DNA of 64,000 nucleotides from Macondimonas sp045864775 (GCA_045864775.1 BTVR01000001.1:124001-188000), one strand, 5' to 3'. Shown: positions 16,965 through 26,292, counted from the stretch's first letter. Notes: generated by a model not told the origin, from the sequence alone. Program-made: numbers and translations.

Positions 16965-17267
16965 TTACATGGCGTGATCCATGTGGCCGCCGCCCAGGGT
17001 GGCATGGCTCATGACGCGCATGTGCAGCGGACCCAGGACCGGCAACTGATTCATGGCCGACATCATGCTCGTGTGAAGGGGGCCGACGACCGGCAGGCCG
17101 CTCATGACGACCATCACGTTGGCCATCGCCGTCATCATGGGTTCCATGACGCCGGCTCCACTCAACGCCGCCAGTTCGGTGTCGGTCATGGGTTGGGCCG
17201 CGAAGCCGGGCGGGGCGGTGCACGCGACGGCGAGGCCAACGATCAGAAGGCGGATGGTTTTGCGCAT
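16965..17267 (-). CDS. Small exported Met/His-rich protein with internal repeat
   Basis: A protein of 100 aa of unknown function. Residues 1-24 form a Sec signal (RKTIRLLIVGLAVA...GFAA). Directly after it comes MTDTELAALSGAG (27-39), a motif resembling the D-x-x-L-S-x-V-x-G-Q stretch of DUF6160-type small proteins. The remaining 61 residues contain 13 Met and 5 His, with an imperfect 17-residue repeat: LPVVGPLH (58-65) and LPVLGPLH (75-82). The C-terminus is GGGHMDHAM. Met/His clusters suggest metal, perhaps copper, binding; that is inference. A strong intrinsic terminator follows. Good signal for a real gene despite its size. Confidence 0.75.
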   Translation of the reverse strand: MRKTIRLLIVGLAVACTAPPGFAAQPMTDTELAALSGAGVMEPMMTAMANVMVVMSGLPVVGPLHTSMMSAMNQLPVLGPLHMRVMSHATLGGGHMDHAM

Positions 17268-17366
17268 GAAGAGGCTCCTGTGGGGTCCATGCCGATGAGG
17301 TTTGCCGGGTTGTGCCGGCGACCGGGATTCTAGCGGCGGCGAGCTGGCTCTCCGGACACTGCGACC

Positions 17367-18275
17367 TTATGCCGCAGGGGGCGAGCCTGACGACAAGGGC
17401 GAGGCCCCCGGTGGCGCGCGAAGCAGATCGCAAAATGCGGCCATGGCGCGTGACGGGCTGCGGTCGCGATGGCAAACGAGTCCGAGTCGGCGGCGCAATG
17501 CCAGTCCAGGGACCTCCAGATTGACGAGATCCGGTCCGGCCAGCGTGATCGGCAACAGGCTCCAGCCCAGCCCCACCGTCACCATCATCCGGATGGTTTC
17601 CATGTAGTTGGTCTGCAGGCGGGCCTGCAGCGTGAGGCCGTGCCGCGCAAAGGCCTGCGCGATCAGGGTGTGGGTATAGGTGCCGGTTTCGGGCAGGATC
17701 GCCGCCTGCCGCGCGAGGTCCGCAGGGCCGGGATCGGCGAGATGGGCGAGGGGATGATCCGGCGCGGCCATCACCACCAGCGGATCGTCCCAGAGCGCTT
17801 CGGTTTCGAGCTGCGGCGCCGGCGCGAGCGGCAGCGTGACGACGCCCAGATCGAGCGTGCCGGTGGCGACCGCCGCGCAGGCTTCTTCGGAATCCATGAA
17901 GCGGATGGCCAGCTCGATTGCGGGATAGGCGCGGGCAAACGCGCGCAGGAAGGGCGGCAGGCGGCGCAGACCGATGTGATGGCTGGTTCCGATGGCGAGC
18001 GGACCGGACACCGGCCCCGACAGATCGGCCACCGCGCGCCGGCAGGCGGCGACGGCGTCCAGAATCTCCCGCGCGAGCGGCAGCAGGGCGCGTCCCGCCT
18101 CGGTCAGCATGACCCCGCGCCCGACACGATCGAACACGGGCGCACCCAAATCGGCTTCCAGCGCCGCGATGCGCTTGCTGATGGCGGGTTGGGTCAGATG
18201 CAGCCGGTCCGCGGCGCGGGAGAACGAGCCTTCGGTGGCGACGGCCACGAAGGCGGCCAGCAGGTTCACGTCCAT
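17367..18275 (-). CDS. LysR-family transcriptional regulator, divergent from leuC
   Basis: DNA-binding regulator of 302 aa. The N-terminal winged helix-turn-helix is clear: LLAAFVAVATEGSFSRAADRLHLTQPAISKRIAALEADLG (residues 5-44). The effector domain spans about 90-290 (GPLAIGTSHHIGLRRLPPFLRAF, LDLGVVTLPLAP, GLGWSLLP). Its gene faces leuC across 98 bases, the arrangement in which LysR proteins usually control the neighbouring operon, so leuCDB regulation is inferred. The effector is unknown. Confidence 0.93.
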   Translation of the reverse strand: MDVNLLAAFVAVATEGSFSRAADRLHLTQPAISKRIAALEADLGAPVFDRVGRGVMLTEAGRALLPLAREILDAVAACRRAVADLSGPVSGPLAIGTSHHIGLRRLPPFLRAFARAYPAIELAIRFMDSEEACAAVATGTLDLGVVTLPLAPAPQLETEALWDDPLVVMAAPDHPLAHLADPGPADLARQAAILPETGTYTHTLIAQAFARHGLTLQARLQTNYMETIRMMVTVGLGWSLLPITLAGPDLVNLEVPGLALRRRLGLVCHRDRSPSRAMAAFCDLLRAPPGASPLSSGSPPAA

Positions 18276-18373
18276 TCATGAAATCCTGGAATGCAATCCA
18301 TAAGAAACATGAATTGGAATTATAGCGAGCGGCCTGGTTAAAATCGTCCCCACGCAATCACGGGAGGCCGCGC
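18276..18373. promoter_or_regulatory. Divergent lysR/leuC control region
   Basis: An AT-richer 98-base gap. It contains the palindrome TTCATGAA at 18276-18283, abutting the lysR start codon, and a matching inverted half CATGAAT at 18308-18314, so ATTCATG and CATGAAT face each other about 27 bases apart. These are candidate LysR sites. Downstream, TTGGAA followed after 18-19 bases by TAAAAT could be the leuC promoter. GGGAGG precedes leuC. Confidence 0.45.
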
Positions 18374-19780
18374 ATGGCAGGCAAGACGCTTTTCCAAAAG
18401 ATCTGGGACGCCCACGTGGTGGATGTGGACGAGAGCGGGACCGCGCTGCTCTACATCGACCGCCAGTTGGTGCACGAGGTGACCTCGCCGCAGGCCTTCG
18501 ACGGACTGCGCCTGGCCGGCCGCAGGCCGTGGCGCGTGAGCGCCAATCTCGCCGTGCCGGATCACAACGTCCCGACGCGCGGCCGCGCCGGCGGCATCGC
18601 CGACCCCATCTCCCGCGCCCAGGTGGAGGCGCTGGACCGCAACTGCCAGGAGTTCGGCATCCCCGAGCTTGCCATGATGGATCACCGCCAGGGCATCGTG
18701 CATGTGATCGGTCCCGAGCAGGGCTTTACGCTGCCGGGCACGACCATCGTGTGCGGCGACTCGCACACGGCCACCCATGGCGCCTTCGGGGCGCTGGCCT
18801 TCGGCATCGGCACGAGCGAGGTCGAGCACGTGCTCGCCACCCAGACGCTGTTGCAGAAGCCCTCGCGCACCATGCTGATCCGCGTCGACGGCGGCGTTGC
18901 ACCCGGCGTCACGGCCAAGGACATCGTGCTGGCCATCATCGGCAAGATCGGCACCGCCGGCGGCACCGGCTACACCATCGAATTCGGCGGCGAGGCCATC
19001 CGCGCGCTGTCGATGGAAGGGCGCATGACGGTGTGCAACATGGCCATCGAGGCGGGCGCCCGCGCCGGTCTGATCGCAGCCGATGAGAAGACCGTCGCCT
19101 ACGTCAAGGATCGCCCGCAGTCGCCCAAGGGTGCGCTCTGGGACCAGGCGGTGGCGGCCTGGCAGGACCTGCATTCCGATGCCGACGCCGTGTTCGATAC
19201 AGTCGTGGAACTCGATGCCGCTGCCATCGAGCCCCAGGTCACCTGGGGCACCTCGCCGGAGATGGTGGTGCCCGTCGGCGGCGTCGTGCCTGATCCCGAG
19301 CAGGAAGCGAGCGCCGTCAAGGCCGAAGGCATGCGCCGCGCGCTGGCTTACATGGGGCTCGAGGCCGGAAAGCCTATCGAGTCGATCGCGCTCGACAAGG
19401 TCTTCATCGGCTCCTGCACCAACTCGCGCATCGAAGATCTGCGCGCCGCGGCGGCGGTGGTGAAAGGGCGCCGGGTCTCCAGTCGCCTGAAGCTGGCGCT
19501 GGTGGTGCCGGGCTCGGGGCTCGTCAAGGAGCAGGCCGAGGCCGAGGGGCTCGACCGCATCTTCACCGAGGCGGGCTTTGAGTGGCGTGAGCCCGGCTGC
19601 TCCATGTGTCTGGCGATGAACGCCGATCGGCTGGAGCCCGGCGAACGCTGCGCCTCGACCAGCAACCGCAATTTCGAGGGTCGGCAGGGGCAGGGCGGGC
19701 GCACCCACCTGGTCAGCCCGGCCATGGCCGCCGCAGCCGCCATCGCCGGCCACTTCGTCGACATCCGTCGCTTCGGCTGA
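18374..19780 (+). CDS. leuC: 3-isopropylmalate dehydratase large subunit
   Basis: With LeuD, isomerises 2-isopropylmalate to 3-isopropylmalate in leucine synthesis using a [4Fe-4S] cluster. The product is 468 aa, standard length. Cluster ligands are the Cys in IGSCTNSRIEDLRAAA and the pair in EPGCSMCLAMN. Other conserved blocks are FQKIWDAHVV, VPDHNVPT, GQTL-type site FTLPGTTIVCGDSHTATHGAFG and TSNRNFEGRQG. First gene of leuC-leuD-leuB-asd; 11 bases separate it from leuD. Divergently adjacent LysR gene suggests regulated expression. Confidence 0.98.
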   Translation: MAGKTLFQKIWDAHVVDVDESGTALLYIDRQLVHEVTSPQAFDGLRLAGRRPWRVSANLAVPDHNVPTRGRAGGIADPISRAQVEALDRNCQEFGIPELAMMDHRQGIVHVIGPEQGFTLPGTTIVCGDSHTATHGAFGALAFGIGTSEVEHVLATQTLLQKPSRTMLIRVDGGVAPGVTAKDIVLAIIGKIGTAGGTGYTIEFGGEAIRALSMEGRMTVCNMAIEAGARAGLIAADEKTVAYVKDRPQSPKGALWDQAVAAWQDLHSDADAVFDTVVELDAAAIEPQVTWGTSPEMVVPVGGVVPDPEQEASAVKAEGMRRALAYMGLEAGKPIESIALDKVFIGSCTNSRIEDLRAAAAVVKGRRVSSRLKLALVVPGSGLVKEQAEAEGLDRIFTEAGFEWREPGCSMCLAMNADRLEPGERCASTSNRNFEGRQGQGGRTHLVSPAMAAAAAIAGHFVDIRRFG

Positions 19781-19791
19781 GGAGTTTGATC

Positions 19792-20433
19792 ATGCAGGCA
19801 TTCACCACACTGAACGGCTTGGTGGCCCCGCTCGACCGGGCCAATGTCGACACCGACGCGATCATTCCCAAGCAGTTTCTGAAATCCATCCACCGCACCG
19901 GGTTCGGGCCCAATCTGTTCGACGATTGGCGGTATCTGGATCAAGGCGGGCTTGATGTCGACAATGCCACGCGTCGCCTCAATCCTGACTTCATTCTGAA
20001 CCAGCCTCGCTACCAAGGCGCCGAGATCCTTCTGGCGCGCGAGAATTTCGGCTGCGGTTCCTCCCGCGAGCACGCCGTGTGGGCGCTCAGCGACGCCGGT
20101 TTCCGCGTCGTGCTGGCGCCCAGCTTCGCCGACATCTTTTTCAACAACTGTTTCAAGAACGGTGTGCTGCCGATCGTGTTGCCGGGCGCCGTCATGGATC
20201 GACTGTTCGAGGAGGCGCAGGCTACGCCTGGGTATCGCCTGCGCGTGGACCTCGAGGCGCAGACGATCACGACGCCAGCCGAAGAGGCGATCACCTTCAC
20301 CGTCGATGCCTTCCGGCGTCACTGTCTGCTCAATGGGCTCGATGACATCGGGCTGACGCTGCAGCGCGCCGACCGCATCCGCGCCTATGAGGCCCGGCGC
20401 CGTGCCGAGACGCCCTGGCTCTTCGCCGACTGA
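19792..20433 (+). CDS. leuD: 3-isopropylmalate dehydratase small subunit
   Basis: Partner of LeuC; carries the swivelling domain that completes the active site. The product is 213 aa. Key blocks are NVDTDAIIPKQFLK near residue 18, FGPNLFDDWRY, the substrate-contact motif ARENFGCGSSREHAVWAL and FADIFFNNCFKNGVLPI. ATG 19792 has GGAG about 8 bases before it; the open frame running further upstream is only an overlap with leuC and has no ribosome site. It is 18 bases before leuB. Confidence 0.98.
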   Translation: MQAFTTLNGLVAPLDRANVDTDAIIPKQFLKSIHRTGFGPNLFDDWRYLDQGGLDVDNATRRLNPDFILNQPRYQGAEILLARENFGCGSSREHAVWALSDAGFRVVLAPSFADIFFNNCFKNGVLPIVLPGAVMDRLFEEAQATPGYRLRVDLEAQTITTPAEEAITFTVDAFRRHCLLNGLDDIGLTLQRADRIRAYEARRRAETPWLFAD

Positions 20434-20451
20434 TACAAGGATTCTTGATTC

Positions 20452-21525
20452 ATGAGCAAGCACATACTGGTGTTGCCGGGTGACGGCATCGGTCCGGAAA
20501 TCGTCGCCGAGGCGCTGAAGGTGCTGGACGCGCTCCGGCGCGACCACGGGCTGGCGCTGACGTGGGAGGAGGGACTTCTGGGTGGATGCGCGGTGGACGC
20601 CACCGGCGAGCCCTATCCCGCCGCCACGCAGGAGCGCGCCCGCGCCGCCGATGCCGTGCTGCTGGGCGCGGTGGGCGGCCCCCGTTACGATGCGCTGCCG
20701 CGGCACCAGCGCCCCGAGCGCGGGCTGCTGGGGATTCGCAAGGACCTGAATCTCTTTGCGAATCTGCGCCCCGCCGTGGTGTTTCCCCAGCTCGCCGGCG
20801 CCTCCAGCCTCAAGCCCGAGATCGTAGCCGGGCTGGACATCCTCATCGTGCGCGAGCTCACCGGTGATGTGTATTTCGGCGAGCCGCGCGGCATCGAGAC
20901 CCGGAACGGCGAGCGCGTCGGCATCAACACCATGATCTACAGCGAAGCGGAGATCGGGCGCATCGCGCGCGTGGCGTTCAAGGCGGCGCAGCAACGCGGC
21001 GGGCGGCTGTGTTCGGTCGACAAGATGAACGTCCTGGAGAGCACGCAGCTCTGGCGCGACGTGGTCTGCGAGGTGGCGGCGGAGTACCCGGATGTGACCT
21101 TGAGCCATATGCTGGTGGACAATGCGGCCATGCAGCTGGTGCGCAATCCCAAGCAGTTCGATGTCATGGTGACGGGCAATCTGTTCGGCGACATCCTCTC
21201 CGATGAGGCGTCCATGCTCACCGGCTCCATTGGCATGCTGCCCTCGGCATCCCTGGATGCGAGTGGCAAGGGCCTCTACGAGCCGATCCACGGCTCGGCG
21301 CCCGACATCGCCGGCCGCGGCGTGGCCAATCCCTTGGCGACGATCCTGTCGGTGGGGATGATGCTGCGCTACAGCCTGGGGGCGCCGGAACTCGCCGATC
21401 GGGTTGAGCGTGCCGTGGCGCGCGTGCTGGATCAGGGCTTGCGCACGGCCGACATTGCCCAGGCCGGCGAGGCCACGGTCGGCACGGTCGCCATGGGCGA
21501 TGCTGTGGTCGCGGCGCTGGGCTGA
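20452..21525 (+). CDS. leuB: 3-isopropylmalate dehydrogenase
   Basis: NAD-dependent oxidative decarboxylation of 3-isopropylmalate, third step of leucine synthesis. The product is 357 aa. Clear segments are LVLPGDGIGPEIVAEALKVL, RKDLNLFANLRP (substrate Arg), ELTGDVYFGEPRG, SVDKMNVLESTQLWRDVV (catalytic Lys), LVDNAAMQLVRNPKQFDVMVTGNLFGDILSDEASMLTGSIGMLPSA (Asp metal ligands) and the NAD loop PIHGSAPDIAGRG. Third gene of the leu cluster, followed 58 bases later by asd, an order shared with many gammaproteobacteria. Confidence 0.98.
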   Translation: MSKHILVLPGDGIGPEIVAEALKVLDALRRDHGLALTWEEGLLGGCAVDATGEPYPAATQERARAADAVLLGAVGGPRYDALPRHQRPERGLLGIRKDLNLFANLRPAVVFPQLAGASSLKPEIVAGLDILIVRELTGDVYFGEPRGIETRNGERVGINTMIYSEAEIGRIARVAFKAAQQRGGRLCSVDKMNVLESTQLWRDVVCEVAAEYPDVTLSHMLVDNAAMQLVRNPKQFDVMVTGNLFGDILSDEASMLTGSIGMLPSASLDASGKGLYEPIHGSAPDIAGRGVANPLATILSVGMMLRYSLGAPELADRVERAVARVLDQGLRTADIAQAGEATVGTVAMGDAVVAALG

Positions 21526-21583
21526 GGCCGGTGATCGCGTGGCGGCGTGTCGGGCAAAGTCGGATCAAGGGGAGCGGTGAGTG

Positions 21584-22702
21584 ATGCGCGTGGGTTTTGT
21601 CGGCTGGCGGGGCATGGTGGGTTCGGTGCTCATGGAGCGCATGCGCGCCGAAGGCGATTTCGAGCGGATCGCCGCACCGGTGTTCTTCTCGACTTCGCAG
21701 ACGGGCGCGGCGGCGCCCGATATCGGCCGGCCGCTGCCGCCCCTGCGCGATGCCCATGATCTCCATGCCTTGGGCGAGATGGACGTCATCGTCAGCTGCC
21801 AGGGCGGCGACTACACAAAGGCTGTGCACGGTGATCTGCGCGCCGCGGGCTGGCGCGGCTACTGGATCGATGCGGCATCGGCGCTGCGCATGGATGACGG
21901 AGCGGTCATCGTGCTCGATCCGGTCAATCGGCCCGTCATCGATGCGGCGCTTGCCGGTGGCGTGAAGGACTACATCGGCGGCAACTGCACGGTGAGCCTG
22001 ATGCTGATGGCCCTGGGCGGGCTGTTCGCCGCCGACGCGGTGGAATGGGTCAGCTCCATGACCTATCAGGCCGCCTCGGGCGCGGGTGCGCAGCACATGC
22101 GCGAGCTCCTGGCCCAAATGGGCGCACTGCACGATGCGGTCGCCGGCGAGCTGGCCGATCCGGCCGCCGGCATCCTCGAGATCGACCGGCGGGTCGCCCA
22201 AGCCTTGCAGAGCGATGCGTTTCCGACCCGGCAGTTCGGAGCGCCGCTGGCGGGCAGCCTCATTCCGTGGATCGACGTCGCGATGGCAAATGGCCAGAGC
22301 CGCGAGGAATGGAAGGGTCAGGCCGAGACCAACAAGATTCTCGGTCGGGCCGAGCGCCCCGTGCCGATCGACGGGCTGTGCGTCCGCATCGGCGCCATGC
22401 GCTGCCACAGCCAGGCGCTGACCATCAAGCTGCGCCGCGATCTTCCGCTTGCCGACATCGAGGAGATGATTGCCGGCGCTAACGATTGGGTACGCGTCGT
22501 GCCCAACGAGCGTGAGCGCACGATGCGCGAACTCACCCCGGCCGCGGTCACCGGCCGGCTCGAGATTCCCGTCGGGCGGCTGCGCAAGCTCAACCTGGGG
22601 CCTGAATACCTCAGCGCCTTCACGGTCGGGGATCAGTTGCTGTGGGGCGCGGCCGAACCCCTGCGGCGCATGCTCGGCATCGTGCTCGATCATCGGGGGT
22701 GA
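21584..22702 (+). CDS. asd: Aspartate-semialdehyde dehydrogenase
   Basis: Reduces aspartyl phosphate to aspartate semialdehyde, branch point to lysine, methionine, threonine and cell-wall diaminopimelate. The product is 372 aa, E. coli-type subgroup. NADP loop GFVGWRGMVGSVLMERM, then FFSTSQTG, IDAASALRM, the catalytic Cys in YIGGNCTVSLMLM and later QAASGAGAQHMREL and the His in IGAMRCHSQALTIKL. ATG 21584 is chosen by comparison with family N-termini; GTG at 21581 is possible, with GGAG at 21571-21574 suiting either. End of leuCDB-asd. Confidence 0.97.
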   Translation: MRVGFVGWRGMVGSVLMERMRAEGDFERIAAPVFFSTSQTGAAAPDIGRPLPPLRDAHDLHALGEMDVIVSCQGGDYTKAVHGDLRAAGWRGYWIDAASALRMDDGAVIVLDPVNRPVIDAALAGGVKDYIGGNCTVSLMLMALGGLFAADAVEWVSSMTYQAASGAGAQHMRELLAQMGALHDAVAGELADPAAGILEIDRRVAQALQSDAFPTRQFGAPLAGSLIPWIDVAMANGQSREEWKGQAETNKILGRAERPVPIDGLCVRIGAMRCHSQALTIKLRRDLPLADIEEMIAGANDWVRVVPNERERTMRELTPAAVTGRLEIPVGRLRKLNLGPEYLSAFTVGDQLLWGAAEPLRRMLGIVLDHRG

Positions 22703-22867
22703 CCGTTAGGATCCAACGCCTTTCTTCATGTTCGAGCCCCGGCGCCGATAAGTCGAGTCGGGAGGGCTGCTGGACGAGCCGATCGTTTCCCGCCCGGGCG
22801 CGCGGTATAGTGAGCGCCGTCGCCAGCCGGTCGGGCGAGGCCAAGGATGGTCCCGGTGTCAAACCGC

Positions 22868-25387
22868 ATGAAGGGGAAGATTCGCGTGCAGATCAGAAAA
22901 ACGACACGAGCCGTATCGGCGGCCTTGATTCTTCTGGCGCCGACACTGGCTCATGCGCTGAGTACCGGCGCCATCGAAGGCCGCTCCTATCTCAACCAGC
23001 CGCTCGAGGCACGCATTCCGCTGGCCTCGGCCACCAGCGATGAACTGCGGTCGCTGCGGGTGAATCTGGCGCCTAGCGAGGTGTATCAGCGGGCGGGGAT
23101 CGATCTGGGTTCCGAGTTGGCCGGCCTGCAGTTCCGCATCGTGACCGACGCGGCCCGGCCCTACATTCTCGTCACCAGCCGGGACAGCATACGCGACCCG
23201 TTCCTGACTTTTCTGGTGGAGCTCACCTGGGGCGAAGGGCGCCTGGTGCGCGAATTCACGCTGCTGCTCGATCCGCCTACGCTGATGGCACCGGCGGCCC
23301 CGCCCGAAACCCGGCAGGCGGTGGTCGAGCCTCCCCCACCGGCTGAGGCGCGGGGGCCTGCGGCGCCGCCACCCGGTGCGGCCGCCCCGGAGCCGCCCGC
23401 CGGACGCGTCACGACGGGCGCCGAACCGAAGGCCGCCGTTGACGGGGACCGTCGCGTGCGACGTGGCGATACCCTGTGGGCCATCGCCAGTGATCAAAGT
23501 CGCGCCGAGGCGGTCAATCTGAACCAGGTGATGCTGGCCATCTACCAGCGCAACCCCGGCGCGTTCGACGGCAACATCAACCGCCTGAGGGCCGGCGCCA
23601 TCTTGCGCATGCCGAGCCCCGAGGAAATGCGGGCGATCTCGCGCGCCGCGGCACTGGCCGAAGTGCGCCGGCAGAATGAAGAATGGCGTGCGGGACGGCG
23701 AACGGCGATGGCCAGTGCGCCTGGCGGTGCCTTGACGTCCGTCCCCGCACCCGGCTCCTCGACCGCGCCTGCCGCGCCAGGCCAGGACGCTCCCAAAACG
23801 GCAGCGCCCGCGCGACCCCGTCTGGAATTGGTCGCGCCGGACGAGGAAACACTCGCATCGTCGTCGTCTCAGCGCGATGCCGGTGAGAACTCCGGCGCGG
23901 GACAGGCGTCCGGCGCGAATGCCCCCCTCGGGGCGTCCAGCCCGGAGGCGTCCAGCGCCGCTGCCGCGTCCGGTTCTACGACGGGCGCCGGAGTTGCGGA
24001 GTCGGGCGGCGAAACGGGCGAGACGCCTGCCCTCGTGCAGATGGATAGCGCCACGGCGCTCGCGCTGCAGGACGCGCCGGAGGGCGCGCCTGAAACGCCA
24101 TCGGCGGGAACAGGCGCCGACGGATCGGCAGCGCCGCAGCCGCCGCCGGCATCGGACGCTGGCGAAGCGCGGGACGACACAGGCACCGGCACGAGCGGGT
24201 GGGGTGTGCTGGCGGGTATCCTCGTGGCCGGCGCGGCGGCGCTCGGCTGGCTGTTCTACCGGCGTCGCAAGGCGGCGGAAACGGGAGAGGACGAAGCCGT
24301 CGACTTCGTCCTTGACGATGCGCCTGAGAACAACCCGCCCACGCAGGACGGCGTAGGGCCGCGCTTCGCCCGGCAGGAGCCGGTCATCGGGACCGAGGCG
24401 AGCGGTGCGGCATTCGATCCGGACCCCGATCCGACGACCGATACGCAGCCGGGGCTGTCCCCGTTCGAGAAGGAAACCGCTCTGGGCGTCGATCAGGAAG
24501 ACCCGTTGGCCGAAGCGGATTTCAACCTCACCTATGGTCTGTTCGAGGAGGCGCTCGCTGTCGTTGAGCAGGCGTTGGCGCGCCAGCCCGACCGACGTGA
24601 CCTCAAGCTCAAGCGGCTCGAGGTGTTGTTTGCCATGTCCGACCGGGAGTCTTTCCTCAAGCATGCCCGGTTGCTGGCGGCTGAACCGCAGGGCCAGGCC
24701 GATTCTGCTTGGGAGCGCTGCATGCTGATGGGGCAGCAGATGTTCCCCGACGAGCCCTTGTTCCAGAATGCCCCGGCCGGCAGCAGCGGCGATGATTTCC
24801 TCGATTTCAATCTCGACGCGCCGTCTGACGAGCTTGCGGGAGCAGCAAATGCCGCTCCTGTCGCCGATGACCGCACGACGGTCCTCAACCGCCCTGCGGA
24901 TGTCCTTCCGTCGAGCGACGACGGTGGTCTGACGTTCGATCTGTCGGAAGCCGATCTCGATCAGGGCACCGGTGCGCAGGCGGAGGACACGATCGAAAAG
25001 CATCTGGACATGGCGCGCGTCTATCTCGGCATGGAAGAGTTTGCCGCGGCCCAGCGCGAACTGGATCAGGCCCTGCTCGAGGGCTCGAGCGAACAGCAGG
25101 CCGAGGCCCGGGAACTCATGGAGCAGGTGAGTCAGCGGGCCGGTATGACGCGTGATGCGACGGATCAGGCCTATTTCGTCGATGTGCCGGGTACGGGTAC
25201 GCTCGACATCGAGGACTTCGGCACGCGCGATGACTTCGGGACCCGCCTCGATCTCGCGCGTCAGTATATGGAACTCGACGATGTGGAAGGCGCGCGGGCC
25301 CTCATCGACGAGGTGATCAAGGACGGCACGCCAGACCAGCGGCGCGAAGCGGAGTCCTTGATGGCGCAGTTGCCGACCCGATTCTAG
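22868..25387 (+). CDS. fimV: FimV-type inner-membrane peptidoglycan-binding pilus assembly protein
   Basis: FimV proteins are polar hubs for type IV pilus assembly and cAMP-linked twitching. The product is 839 aa. Order: signal peptide (IRKTTRAVSAALILLAPTLAHA), FimV N-terminal domain (about 30-140), Pro/Ala linker, LysM-like domain (RRGDTLWAIASDQ, about 195-265), a long Ala/Gly/Ser-rich low-complexity stretch, one membrane helix (WGVLAGILVAGAAALGWLF, about 445), TPR-type repeats (LFEEALAVVEQALARQP) and the conserved FimV C-terminal LDLARQYMELDDVEGARALI. ATG 22868 is given; GTG 22886 has the better ribosome site (AAGGGGAAG). Neighbours asd and truA match the Pseudomonas order. Confidence 0.93.
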   Translation: MKGKIRVQIRKTTRAVSAALILLAPTLAHALSTGAIEGRSYLNQPLEARIPLASATSDELRSLRVNLAPSEVYQRAGIDLGSELAGLQFRIVTDAARPYILVTSRDSIRDPFLTFLVELTWGEGRLVREFTLLLDPPTLMAPAAPPETRQAVVEPPPPAEARGPAAPPPGAAAPEPPAGRVTTGAEPKAAVDGDRRVRRGDTLWAIASDQSRAEAVNLNQVMLAIYQRNPGAFDGNINRLRAGAILRMPSPEEMRAISRAAALAEVRRQNEEWRAGRRTAMASAPGGALTSVPAPGSSTAPAAPGQDAPKTAAPARPRLELVAPDEETLASSSSQRDAGENSGAGQASGANAPLGASSPEASSAAAASGSTTGAGVAESGGETGETPALVQMDSATALALQDAPEGAPETPSAGTGADGSAAPQPPPASDAGEARDDTGTGTSGWGVLAGILVAGAAALGWLFYRRRKAAETGEDEAVDFVLDDAPENNPPTQDGVGPRFARQEPVIGTEASGAAFDPDPDPTTDTQPGLSPFEKETALGVDQEDPLAEADFNLTYGLFEEALAVVEQALARQPDRRDLKLKRLEVLFAMSDRESFLKHARLLAAEPQGQADSAWERCMLMGQQMFPDEPLFQNAPAGSSGDDFLDFNLDAPSDELAGAANAAPVADDRTTVLNRPADVLPSSDDGGLTFDLSEADLDQGTGAQAEDTIEKHLDMARVYLGMEEFAAAQRELDQALLEGSSEQQAEARELMEQVSQRAGMTRDATDQAYFVDVPGTGTLDIEDFGTRDDFGTRLDLARQYMELDDVEGARALIDEVIKDGTPDQRREAESLMAQLPTRF

Positions 25388-25412
25388 GCCACGTCGAGCG
25401 TCGACATCACGA

Positions 25413-25435
25413 GGGGCGACATCGCCCCTTTTTTT
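25413..25435 (+). terminator. Rho-independent terminator after fimV
   Basis: GGGGCGA (25413-25419) and TCGCCCC (25422-25428) form a tight GC stem with a minimal loop, followed by seven T (25429-25435). It lies 26 bases past the fimV stop and ends before truA. Confidence 0.92.
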
Positions 25436-25478
25436 CATGTGCGCAGGATCAGTGCTGCGCCGCAGGGACAGCAAACGG

Positions 25479-26273
25479 ATGCGGATTGCGTTAGGGGTCG
25501 AGTATGTCGGAACGTCCTTTCAAGGCTGGCAGGGCCAGCGACATACGACCGCGACGGTCCAGGGCTGCCTCCAAGGCGCATTGAGCCGGGTCGCGGCGAG
25601 GCCCACGGCCGTCGTCGCAGCCGGGCGTACCGATGCCGGCGTTCATGCTCACGGGCAGGTCATCCATTTCGATACCGACGCGATTCGCGACGAGCCGGCG
25701 TGGGTCCTGGGCGTAAACCGCTACCTTCCCGCGGCCGTGTCCGTGCAATGGGCGCGCGCCGTTCCCGACGCCTTCCATGCGAGATTCAGCGCGCGCTGGC
25801 GGCGATATTGCTACGTGATCCACGACGCACGAGCGCGCAGTGCGCTGCTCGCCGGGCGGGTGACCTGGCATCACTATCCGCTGGATGCGGATCGCATGGC
25901 GCAAGCCGGGCAGTCACTCATCGGAGAGCATGACTTTTCGTCGTTCCGGGGTCAGGAGTGTCAGGCCAAGTCACCGACGCGGGTCGTGCATTCGTTGACC
26001 GTGTCCCGGAGAGGGCCTTTGGTCGTGCTGGAGATACAGGCCAACGCCTTCTTGCACCACATGGTCCGCAACATTGCCGGTGTGCTGATGAGCATCGGCA
26101 AGGGCGAGCGGTCCGTCGCCTGGGCCAGTGAGGTGCTGGCCTATCGGGACCGTCGGCTCGGGGGGGTCACGGCGCCGCCGGATGGACTTTATCTTGCGGC
26201 AGTGGGCTATCCCGCGCAGTTTGCCCTGCCGGAGCCCGCGCCGCTCGTCAGGTGGCCCCGGCCGGATTCTTGA
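25479..26273 (+). CDS. truA: tRNA pseudouridine(38-40) synthase
   Basis: Converts uridines 38, 39 and 40 of the anticodon stem to pseudouridine. The product is 264 aa, close to E. coli TruA. The catalytic Asp52 sits in AAGRTDAGVHAHGQV; other family segments are MRIALGVEYVGTSFQGWQ, RYLP, FHARFSARWRRYCYVI, DFSSFRGQECQAKSP and FLHHMVRNIAGVLMSIGKG. ATG 25479 gives the family N-terminus; AGGGA lies 11 bases upstream. The gene follows the fimV terminator after 43 bases, so it needs its own promoter or read-through. Confidence 0.97.
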   Translation: MRIALGVEYVGTSFQGWQGQRHTTATVQGCLQGALSRVAARPTAVVAAGRTDAGVHAHGQVIHFDTDAIRDEPAWVLGVNRYLPAAVSVQWARAVPDAFHARFSARWRRYCYVIHDARARSALLAGRVTWHHYPLDADRMAQAGQSLIGEHDFSSFRGQECQAKSPTRVVHSLTVSRRGPLVVLEIQANAFLHHMVRNIAGVLMSIGKGERSVAWASEVLAYRDRRLGGVTAPPDGLYLAAVGYPAQFALPEPAPLVRWPRPDS

Positions 26274-26292
26274 CGCTGCCGCTTGGCCTGAG

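Noticed and set aside
16993..17190. Reading the Met/His-rich protein as a double-glycine-leader bacteriocin
   Set aside because: ELAALSGAG recalls such leaders, but it follows a Sec signal peptide and no dedicated peptidase-transporter gene is nearby.
22859..25474. Long minus-strand open frame of about 870 codons opposite fimV
   Set aside because: Shadow of fimV codon structure; no ribosome site, no recognisable domains.
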